From contig JASAND010006800.1 in assembly GCA_030248195.1 (NCBI GenBank), positions 27,226 to 91,225 on the forward strand: a DNA stretch of 64,000 nucleotides, in the 5' to 3' direction. A model generated the notes under the pieces. That model saw only the letters and a list, made by a program, of their open reading frames with translations, ran no database searches and was not told the DNA's origin. Source of the DNA: Trissonchulus latispiculum (taxonomy: Eukaryota > Nematoda > Enoplea > Enoplida > Ironidae). Made by a program: the position numbers and the translations under genes. This document shows, one piece after another, positions 24,301-36,300 of this stretch (position 1 is the stretch's first letter; every line of letters begins with the position of its first letter).

Positions 24301-27300
24301 GCGGGTCCTAGTTTTTTTGCGAAGTTATCTTCCTCCACAGCTCTTCCACGCGTACAATATTAACTTTCTTATTGTCATCCGCTGGTCTGAAATAAAACAG
24401 TAAGAAAGTGTTTAGAAAAAACTTGATTTCATGTTTCAAATATCAAAAATTCTGAACTTCTGGGGGTCAAAAGCTATTTAAAGTTAAAATTTTTCCACTT
24501 TAATATTAAAGAATTATACAAAGTTTCTGGTTGTGTAGTAGTTTTTTGTGAAAATCTGAAAAACTTAATTTTATTTTTAAACAGATTGAAAGTTACGATG
24601 ACTGTGGGACGCGGTAAAATTTTTTAAAATTGCTCAATTCCGGGGGAGGGAGGGATTCGCCCCACAGACCCCCCCTGACTTGCCAAAGATCCGCCCTCCC
24701 CGAAGCAAAGACCTATCTACGCCGGTATAAAAATAAATGTATAAAATACAAGTAATAAAAATGCTCACCCGGAGCATGAAAAAGTAATATGGGTGGTGGT
24801 GAGGTTGTAAAATCAAGAGTCTTAATCAAGAGTTGTAGTCTTAAAAATGTTTAATATGGGGGCTAGGTTCAAAAAAAGAAGAGGACTAGGTTGTGGGCGA
24901 ATTAATATGGGCACAGCTTCGCCGAGTAACCCATATTCGCGGACTGAAAAAGTTATATACATACGTATTACATTACATAATGTACATATACCAGTGTTCA
25001 TTTAGTTACGGTGCGTAAATAATATACAACTATGATAAACGAGTTTTAGTGGAAGCAAACATTTCTTTCGATAAACTCTTAATATTTACTGTGCATTTTA
25101 ACCATTGATAAGAAAACTATATTTCAACAATAATTTCAGGACTTTCTCCCACGATCTTCTATTTCTATTGAACCGTTAGCGTTACAATCATAGCCTTTTT
25201 TTTTCTAGTTGCCTGCCGTAGTCCAGCACAACCAAATTACTATATAGTTTACGTATATATAAGCAAGCAACTTGCAGCGATTGTTTAACTGCTGGAATTG
25301 TTATTATTGACTGACAATAATGGCATTGTATATGACAATCGCCATGGCGAAGCGTGAAAGCCCGCGAATATGAGTTGCTCGGCGAAGCTGTGCCCATATT
25401 AATTCGCCCACAACCTAGTCCTCTTCTTTTTTTGAACCTAGTCCCCATATTAAGCATTTTTAAGACTAGTCCTCTCTTGATTTTACAACCTCACCACCAC
25501 CCATATTACTTTTTCATGCTCCGGAGGAGCATTTTTATTACTTGTCCTGCTGTCATTTTAAAGGATCCCTTTCCAGCAATGTGGCAATGGATACAAGGAG
25601 CTTGAACAGTGCCGTAGGTAGAGAAGAAAAGTGATTATATAAATATATAGTCATTTCCATCGGAATCGGCAATATGTCCATTGAAAGGAGCGTAGTCGAT
25701 TCACTATATATGCCCCCAACCAAAACGCCGAAAACCGCTGTCCAAGGGGGTTTAACCAGTGGTCAGTAGGCCCCGAGACCATAGTGACCACTGGTCACTT
25801 CCCTCGATTTCGGAAATATGCCCATTGAAACGAGCATAGTCGATTTACTATAAGTGCCCCCAACCAACACGCCGAAAAGCGCTGTTTTAAGGGGTTTGAC
25901 CACTGGTCCATAGGCTCATAGACCGTAGTGACCATTGGTCACTTCCCTCGATTTCGGCAATATGCCCATTGAAACGAGCGTAGTCGATTTACTATAAATG
26001 CCACCAACCAACACGCCAAAAAGCGCTGTTTTAAGGGGTTTGACCACTGGTCAGTAGGGCCATAGACCGTAGTGACCACTGGTCACTTCCCTCGATTTCG
26101 GCAATATGCCCATTGAAACGAGCGTAGTCGATTTACTATAAATGCCACCAACCAACACGCCAAAAAGCGCTGTTTTAAGGGGTTTGACCACTGGTCAGTA
26201 GGGCCATAGACCGTAGTGACCACTGGTCACTTCCCTCGATTTCGGCAGTATGCCCATTGAAACGAGCGTAGTCGATTTACTATATGTGCCCCCAACCAAC
26301 ACACCGAAAAACCCCGTTTTAAGGGGTTTGACCACTGGTCAATAGGCCCCATAGACCGTAGTGACCACTGGTCACTTCCCTCAGATTCGGCAATATGCCC
26401 ATTGAAACGAGCTTAGTCGATTTACTATAAATGCCCCCAACCAACACGCCGAAAAGCGCTGTTTTAATGGGTTTGACCGACCACAGGTCAATAGGCCCAT
26501 AGACCGTAGTGACCACTGGTCACTTCCCTCGATTTCGGCAATATGTCCATTGAAACGAGCGTAGTCGATTTACTCTAAATGCCCCCAACCAAAACGCCGA
26601 AAAACGCCGTTTTAAGGGGTTGACCACTGGTCAATAGGGCCATAGTGACCACTGGTCACTTCCCTCGATTTCGGCAATACGCCCATTGAAACGAGCGTAG
26701 TCGATTTATATACTATATATGCCCCCAACCAACACGCCGAAAAGCGCTGTTTTAAGGGGTTTGACCACTGGTCAATAGGCCCCATAGACCGTAGTGACCA
26801 CTGGTCACTTCCCTCGATTTCGGCAATATGCTCAATGAAACGATACGAGACCAGTAGTCGATTTACTATATATGCCCCGAACCAAAACGCCGAAAAATGC
26901 TGTTTATAGTGAGTTTTCCCTACTTTGACCCTGGTCGAGGAACCACGGGAGCCATGCTGACCAGTGGTCACTTCGGGCGGTATCGGCAGTGTGCTCATCG
27001 TTTTCAGCGACCCCGATTTACTACATATGCGTACCACCCCAAGGCCGAAAAACGCCATTTTTAGTGAAAGTGGAACTTGAAAATGGAACACAACCGAAGG
27101 GTCAAAATAGCGAAAGTCCGACTTTGGGGCCTTGGCACAGAGCCGAAATTGGCAGTGTGCCAAAATGACCAAAAAAGGTTGCATGGGAGGACCCTGCCTA
27201 CCAACATATAATAGTAGTATAGGACCAAAATGCCCATATCGTTCCAACACTGCGCTGACATAAGCACTTCCGAAAAGCGTTATTAACCGAGAAAAAACAA

Positions 27301-30300
27301 ACGCACGGTAACTCCCGCCTAGTGCAAAATTTCGAAGTTCCGAATTTTAACCAAAAGTATGGTGGTACTTGTATAGTACTACTCGAGTACTTTACGATGG
27401 TAACATTTTTACCCCTCCCGGGCCTCTAATTAGCTGGCACCAGGCCAACACTGTCTCCAGGGGCCGCGCAGACGCCTTTATACCCATATTATGTAGGGGC
27501 GCTATCGCGCCCCTACATAATTCTGTGCTGAAAAAATGAAAAATTGTGTAACTTTGTGAAATATAAGTCCTAAGCCATATTGGTATGTCGACCAATTTTC
27601 TGACCCGGAGTTGGCTTGAGTTGAGTTGACACTGCATATTTTTGTTTACGGTCATGTAATATACTTACCTTTAGTCTTATTAGAAACTAACTTGCTTTTA
27701 CGTCAAGACTAGTCTTCTAGTCTCTACGGAGATCCGCTGGCCATTGCTGTCCTCTTTCTGTGCATAGCACAGTCAGAGAGGTTTTGATAAAACCTTCTCT
27801 GGCTATGTTGCAGCACAGATAGAGCCGAGCTGGCTGTCCTTCTTGGACAACCAGGCAGGAGCTCCAGGGAATAGTTCTCCCTGGGTAAGAGCGCTCACCG
27901 CGCCCATTGGCTCTCTCCTGTTCGGACTAAGGCTACGCCTTAGTGACTGCAGGCAGGCGTTTTTCATTATTTCTTTATCTTTAGAAACTAACTTGCTTAA
28001 TATTGCGAGTTATGAAATGCGTCACATGTCGAAGTGAAGCTCTACGTCTTCTGCATCGATCAGCTTTATTGTCGAATGCTTAACTAGCTTACATTGGTAG
28101 TATATACGCTTATTTTAACGTAGCTATAATTTTTCCAAATTTTTCTCTTTCTCATTCATGTCAATCAAGGAGTAACGTATGTGTGCACAAACAAAGTTTG
28201 ACACGTCGCTTAAAAGCTCTGGAAACACACAGTCAGGTACGTATGTTTAACAAACACAAAATCCTGAAATACAACCACACCAAATTTAAACGGTAAATAC
28301 TGTACAGTATCAAGATTGTGCGCGGAGGTTAACTTCGGTTGAGACATCATGTATTTAGATCCTTGATAGGCACGGTGCCTAGGCTGCAGGCTGACTGCTT
28401 TAACGAGACATTTACATATTCAACACCTGTTAAAACTTATCATAACGTGTTACCGTTAACGTCTTTCTGTGTATGCATCAGATATTTACTGGTGCTGGGT
28501 GAATTTTAATGCGCACGGTTGAAATCTGCGTGTTTTCATACCTTCGCAATGATATGCCTGTGCTTTTTGAATGCTGTTTCGCTTCGAGTTGTAGCATAAG
28601 GGTTGTTCCTGATAGCATGGCTATAAAAAGATATAAAATTGTTTTGGCTTGCTTCTAGATGGGCGAACGCGTGTCCCCAATTTTTGTGGAAGCTTATGAT
28701 TTTACGATTAAGCTTATGATTTATTTAACATATTTTATATATGTTAAATCCTTGAGAAGCTTTCGTACCTATATAATACGTAATGTTTATGACATCGGTG
28801 TACAGCTCTAAAACTGGTTGTGAACCATATACATTGTTTTGGTGGAAATAATCAGTTGAAAAAGTTGAGAAAGGTATTGTAAATTCATTTTAGCTAGAAC
28901 GAACTAAAAAGTTTGTGAAATAATTCAGAGATTGCGCTGGTTTGTTCTGATGTAATTGAGGATAAGAAAATTCAGCAAAACAAAATTTAGTTTTCTCATA
29001 ATGGTAAAGAGAAAGTTATCAGCAACGTTTTTATCTGAAGTGGCTTCTTAATTCTAAGTACTGAATGAGTATTATTATAATCGTTACATTTTTGATGTCT
29101 CCACACGTACACGAAATCCCCGCCACGATTTTGACTAAATTAATGAAGCTTTTGGCAGCTTTGGTTTGATAATTGCTTTATACCCAGGCCAGATTTTAAA
29201 ATCTGCAATCGCTTAATTCAATGTTGTGATGGAGATTTTATGTGCGCGCATATGCAGTGTGTATTCCTTGCAATAGCGAGCTAACTAGTGGTGTGGGACA
29301 AGTTAGCATAGCGTCATGTAGCTAACGTTACCTGTGCGTATTTAATATATAATTGTAGTTATAGTACGTAGTAACAGCAAACAGCTCTAAGATTTTTAAG
29401 ATTGAGGCATTTGGGGATGGGCTTAGGTAAATCTTATGTGTATAGTCCAGGGTATTTTTTAGGGATTTTTCTTGGGGGGATTTTTTGCAAAAATGGTATT
29501 TTTTCGCGCATTTTGCATGGTGAAACAAAAACTTCTCAAGAATAACAGGATTTAAGCTAAAAAAGCTATTTTTACGATAAAATCCCCGCGAAGCCGGAAG
29601 AATTTTGAGAATTTGTTCATTTGTGGCAAAAATGTAGAACTCATTAAGAAGGAAGCCCAAAATCCCGGGGGGCTGTAAAAATACCCTGAATTAGTGAAGT
29701 CATAATTTCAGTCCTTTATATAGCTTTTGGTGGCCGTGCTTTTACGGCATGCTGTTGATGTGGATGTGCATATATTGCAGAATTCGAGCTGTTGTTGCTA
29801 TGGGTGACGGAGCTGGTGCAAATATTGTCTGCCGCTTTGCCGTGAGTCTGTTTTAGATAATTTTGTGGCTGGTTCGGGTACGTATGTAAGCCGTTTAACA
29901 CTGACTTGGGAATGGATTCCTTCTTGATACTGAGAAGTAACGATTTCTGGTGACGTGTTTTATGTAATCGTTTGATCTATGATGGAATTATAATGATTAC
30001 CATATGTGCTTTGTGGGGCTTTGGGGGGGGGTTTCACCCTCTCACTCCCCCGCCCCCCACCTGGAGCCCCCCCCCCAGAGGGGTCCCTCACCCCCCTCCC
30101 AGAATCCGGATTTTTCCGGGTTTTTGGGCAAAAAAAGCCGGTTTTCCGGCGGCCTCTGTTTAGTTGGATTATAAAAAAATTGTAGGCATATCTTCTTTGT
30201 TTCAGATTGCGCATCCTCAGCGATGTATGGGGGTCATTCTGATTCATTGTACCTCAACCACAGCCGGTGTTTTGGAATATATCAAGGATAAGGTAAGCTG

Positions 30301-33300
30301 TCAGTTGTCACCCTCATCCATTCTGCATATTATTTAATACCCCGCTATTCTCCATATTAATAGCTTTTGAAGGAGTTTGGCTTTGTTCGATATACTGACA
30401 TTTGGCAATGATTTTGTCCAAACACTTTCTTCGTGACGTTGACGTATATACTTGTCACATCTAGTATTTGTTTTTGGCTGTTTCTGGTCAATGGAAGTTG
30501 CTGCATTTTTAAAGGGTTTCGTCCATTTTGACTTTTATACGGGATGATTGGCGAAAGGTACCGTATTATGTAACACAGTGGCCCCCATTCAGATTTTTGA
30601 ATGCCTGTGCGATGACTTTTATACCAGCAAATTGCGAAGTTTTTTAGGAATCGATGACTAACCTGCATTTCTTAGTTCAGAGTCAATAGTTAGTTCTTTG
30701 GACAGACCAGCGGAAAATTGACACTGGTCGTCGAGCTCCTTGCTGTGATTTGAAATTTACCTTATTAATCGAAAACTGCAATATATAATTAGCTTTTTTC
30801 CAAAATATCGACCATATTGTGTGTCTTTTTGGGTGCTGGGCGTTTTCTTAGATTACGAAAACATTCTAAATTGACGATTCCAAAATTCGCCGCAATACGG
30901 TAGTGATTATACGCTCAATAGGCAAGATAAGGCCCAAGATCAAACATTAGGTACAGAAATTTTACAACTTTTCTTGAACACTCAAATAGTCATATTGTGG
31001 AAGTCACTGTTGCTATATACAGGCCCTCACCAAGGATTTTGAAAAGGGGGTCCAAGGTAACACGCAAGGGGGGTCTGGGGGCGAGCCCCCCAGAAGTTGA
31101 CGAAGTTTTTGCATTTGTGCTCAAAAATAATATAGTCAAGCGGGAAAAACCCACTTTTCAGATTTTTAGCCAGAACTTTTTACTGGTTTGAGATATTGAA
31201 ATACTGACTATACAGGCAGCTAGGCCTAGTCGTAAGCTTTCTTATGAGCTATAGAATACCTCTGTAGGGTGCGCCGTTAGTGAGAAAAATTGTCCAAAAC
31301 TGGCGGGAGAAAACCCAATGCTGGAAAAACCCATATGCGGGGAAAACCCACCCGTAAATTTTTTGGCAAGTTGCGAGGAGCATTTCTAACCGTCCCAAAT
31401 GAAAGAGCGGGTTGTTTTTAGTATAACTGCATCAAAAGAATATTAGTTTTTGTAGAAAAATTGAGGTCATAATGCCTTTTGAAAATTTTGTATGTTTAAT
31501 ACATAAAATAGGCAAATTTTGGAAATTTTTTAAAAGTGTTTATTTTCAGCAGTTTAAGGTGCTGGTATCGTTTTGTGCAGTGCTTTTGCGGGTATTTTTT
31601 GAAACGCCATAAGTTTCGCAATTTTGTGAGTTGGAAAGAGCTTCATATATCATTTTAAAGCTTATTATCTGTAGATTCTCATGAGCGTACGAAACTAGTA
31701 AAAATCCCCAAAAAATAGCGAAAATTTTCTGACATACTGACATCTGACAGACTGAGTATAGACCAAAAATTTTTGAACATCGATTTCTCAAAACTGTGGA
31801 ATGAGCCAAATTTTTTTCTTGTACTGTCCTATACAGGACATGTGGGCCGAGGGACATTTTTTTGGATTTGGCTTAGTAGGTCTTAACGGTCAAGAAAATC
31901 CATTAAATGTGCGGTGACACGAAATTTCGCAACTTTGCATTGAGTTTTCTCGCAACTGGAGATGTTTTAGCTCAAACCAAGAAAAATGTCCCTCCGCAAT
32001 AGTGCGAATTCTCATTTTGCCAAAAATCACGCGAATCCATTGGGTAGTTTTTGAGAAATCGATGTTCAAAACAAAATAATCGCAGTTTTGCCAAAATGGT
32101 TTTTCGGCCAAATCTCTAGCTTAGAGCAACAAACTCCGGCTAACAGGCATTGATAAAATGTACAATGAGACTGTGTATCGATCGAGTATAAATAAACCAA
32201 AATTGTCCGTACGATTTGGCAGTAATTTTGAAAAAACTGATTTTCTCGAAAACGGCCATTTTTGGACCCCAAAAATCGTTTTTTGCTTATACTGACTTAA
32301 CCACTAGAGATAGCTCAAAAGTTGTAAAAGCAAAAATGTTCATTTTTGCGCCCTCTTTCCAGCCATACCAACCAATCTGGTGTCTCGACTATCGGCTGAG
32401 AGAATAATGGCAAAAACCAAAAATTTCTTATCTTTGCACCTAAAAATGCGGGACTGGTCCCAGAATGTTAAAGAGCACCGAAATAGTGCATTTGAAAAGT
32501 TTCGTCCACTTTCATAAAGAATTAAAGCCTATAGGGTTAAATTTACACAAAGCGATACCAGCACCTTAAGCATCCTATCGTGTAGAAAACGTGTTTTTCC
32601 TGTAGTTAGAGCCAAACTAGACCCATTTTAAGGCAAAAATAAGAATTTTTTGGCCAAAATTGAAATTTTGGGTTGAAATGGCACCATGCCCGATTTAGAC
32701 CCCCTGGACCACACATAACAGAACGAACCCAGGTAAAACCTATACCAATTTAATCTATATGCTCGATTAAACAAGTGTATGTATTATCTTGACCTTTCTT
32801 GCTAATGGTTAGAAAAATATTCAATTTTGAAAAGTGGGTTTTTCCCGCATGTGGGTTTTTCCCGCATGTGGGTTTTCCCCCCGCCAACTTCAGGTCACCC
32901 CCAGGTCGCACCGGAGGGGTTAGAGCAGTGGGGGATTATATCATCATGAAGCCCAACAGAAGCCCTACACATACATACAATCCGCTTTGGTCTAGGTCTT
33001 TCCAGTCGTCCAGGGTGGCCAGGCAAAGTTTGTCAAATTTCGGCACTTGGACGGACCAAAGTTTTCGAAAATTTCAAAGTCCCAAAAAATTTGTAGGGAA
33101 GCAGCGGGAGCGACAATAATACAGCCTCTAGGGTTATTTTTGATGCTCTTCAAGACAGGCTATTGAAATCCTATATAGCTCATACCGGTAAGCCCACACT
33201 GGAGGTGGGTTTTCCCCCGCATTGGCGAATGGGTTTTTTCCCGCTTGACTATATATTGACTTGACTTGACTATACTATAGCTTGGCTGTTTATTTCTTGC

Positions 33301-36300
33301 AAAAAGTAAATAATCGCGCCTAATCGCGCCGAAGGCGCGAAAATTTTTTAAAATAGCTGTTTTTGTCCTAAAAATAGCAAAAATTTTCCATTTTGTCATC
33401 CCAAAAGGACCTAGAAGTCATCCCAATAGGATCTAGACCCCTTTGAACCCCTCCCCCGGGTGCGGCCTTGGCTATACAAATGTATATAGTTTGTAGGATT
33501 GATTGTCTAGCAAAGTCGACGAATTAGGCCAAAGTCTTTGTTCTAAGCATGTCGGGTTATGTTTCGTTTTCATCTTTTATTTTACAGGTGATTCATCACC
33601 GTCTCAGTACTCAGGGAATGAACAAAGTTGCCTGGGACTATCTGATTACGCACAAGTTTGGAGTAAGACATAATTCAAATTTTAGATGTTACCAATAAAG
33701 AGGACTGCTATTGTATGTGTATGTGTCAGGTGCTGAAATTGTTCGTACAGATTTGCATAGTCACTGCATAGATTTGCTACGGTTTGGACAAGCTCTGCGC
33801 TATCGGAACATAATTCAGCAGAGCTTGTTTTGGTTCTGCCCCAGGCTTTGATTTTCTTCATTTATCATTAATTGTTGGCATATTTACGGAAATTATTTGG
33901 TAACTAGCGAATATTAGCGAGAATGGGTCGCCGCAGCTTTCTCCCTTTATTACAATAACTAGCAAAATAAGCACTTCTGTTACCTAGTTTAGTTGGACTC
34001 CTGTTAAAAGTTTAGTTTAGTAAAGAGCTTTTATTAGAGTTCAATACTGATCATAATAATGTTTTCAAAATCTCGTTTTTGGTCGATTTTGAATATTTTT
34101 GACTTCATTTAGGCTCCGTAACTCAATTTCCATACATTTTGACGAGTATATACTTTTTGCACCGCACCCAGGAGCAGCCCGACCTTCAGTCAACACTTCG
34201 TCCTACCTTTAGCCCCTGTGCAAAATTTCACCCATTCGGTCAACTATCAAAAGTTAGAGGGGTTGGTAACGAGATTAATAATAAACGGACATACCCGGAT
34301 CAAAGGGTTGCCTTTTGTTCTGAAAAAATCGCAACCCAGTTATGGAAAATGTTATAATAAAAAATTTATTCCGCTATCACCAACTTCTTGTTTCTTTTCT
34401 TTAAACATTCTATTTTTGCTTTCCTTTAAGGAAAGTAGAGTTATTGGAGGAACCAGCAGTGTAAGTGTCGCACAGTGACATGCAAGGATTATTACTAGAG
34501 TAAAAATGTGCCGTTATCGTTTTCGTCTCTCTGTCGTGATACTTTTTCGATCCATCTCTGTAAGAGTTAGCTTAGAATTTAGCCCTGCATGGTTAGAAGA
34601 TTTTTGTTTTAACTACCAAGTAAATTCTACTTTCTGATCTTACTGATCTCTAGTTGAGTATCTACACTTGGTTCATTTCTGTAGTTCTGGTGAATTCATG
34701 TTACAGTTGCATGCGCTTTAGAACTTCCTTTGTCTATTTTAGTAACTGAATTAATTAGATAATATTTTTCTTTCATTTTGTATAATGTATTTAAATATTC
34801 ACCTTATGATTATTGGTTTCTGTTTACTTAGCAATGTGATTGAAGTTTTAAGAACAGTGTGCTATTAAGCTAAAACGTAATTGTATTCCGTTTTCTGTTG
34901 TACTACACTAGTGTTCAGTATTTACCCTTGCTACGAAGAAATTTGAGTGCATTGCTAATTAATGCGTTGCGTTGAATAATGCCATTTTGTCGAGTCCAGC
35001 TTAGTGTAACAAGCTGCGAAATATAAATTCCTCAGTTTCTTTCTAGTATTGGAGTTGGTTTTTCTGCCGTTTTCCCAAAACATTTTGTGCCCCTCTCTAT
35101 CGTTGCAGAATCATTATACGACTTTTGGTAACTTGCTGGTTTGCTGACTGAGTAACATGAAGAGTAGATAATAACTAAGAGTGTGAAAAGCGTCACAGTC
35201 TTAGTTATTAGCTGGCAGACATGCACAATAGCGGCTGACCCCCCCCCCCCCCACAACTAGTGATAGGCACTTGCGTATATCCGCCTATTTTGCGTGAACG
35301 GATATCCGATTATCCGCCTGTTGCAAACATAAGTTCAAGAATTTTTCGATTTCCTAGTTAAAATTTCAAGTTTTCTTCTAACTTTTCGGTACGCTATGAA
35401 TCATGGGGGAGCTCGGAGAGCCCCCCATAATATGAGCTATAAAGGCACTTTGCGGATTTGGAAAAGTGCTAATTAGGCATAACTAATTAACGGGAAGGAA
35501 TTAAGAGCTAATATTTACATTTTTGAAATCTCCAGGCCAAGAGCTTTCGAATGATACCAAACTTGCCCGGAAAAAATGAACTTTGAAAAAATCGACTTTC
35601 TCTTACGGGTTTGAAAGTGGGTTTTTTTTTCTCTGTATTCAGCATGATTTTTTCCATTTTTCTGTTAACTCGATTTTTCAAACGGCCCATAGGAAAAATT
35701 TTTCTATACTATTTTTTGATTATCTAGGCAATGACATTTAGCAAGTTTATGTTTTTTCCCGAATTTCGATCTGGTTCGATTTTTATAGATGGTCAAAAAT
35801 GGAAAAAATAGCGTTTTTGGACACCTTCAAGCTGAAAAATTTCTAAGTCCGAAAATTTGAAAATAGTCTAAAAACGGGCAAAAACAGCGTTTGGTGGTAC
35901 CCATATATAGTAAATCGGGGTCGCTGAACACGATGGGCATACTGCCGAAACCGACGGATGTGACCTCTGACCTACAGCGCCCACCCACAGTGGCTCCGGT
36001 GTGGCTCAAAAATGAAAGTCTTCAAAAGTGGTCATGTTTGGTATCAAATGAAAGCCCTTGGCGAGGCGATCAACTTTTGTCATTATGCCACACCCGAAAA
36101 GTGGCTCCATCGTCCTGTGGGCGGGTGCCCACCCACAGTGGGTCAGCTGTGGCTCAAAAATGAAAGTCTTCAAAAGTGGTCATGTTTGGTATCAAATGAA
36201 AGCCCTTGGCGAGGCGATCAACTTTTGTCATTATGCCACACCCGAAAATTGGCTCCATCGTCCTGTGGGCGGGTGCCCCACCCACAGTGGGTCAGCTGTG

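Noticed and set aside
27698..27980. SRP (7SL) RNA or snRNA retrocopy
   Set aside because: A short gggcgcggtgagcgc resemblance on the - strand is not supported by the conserved SRP Alu-domain or S-domain motifs. No U1, U2, U4 or U6 signature was seen.
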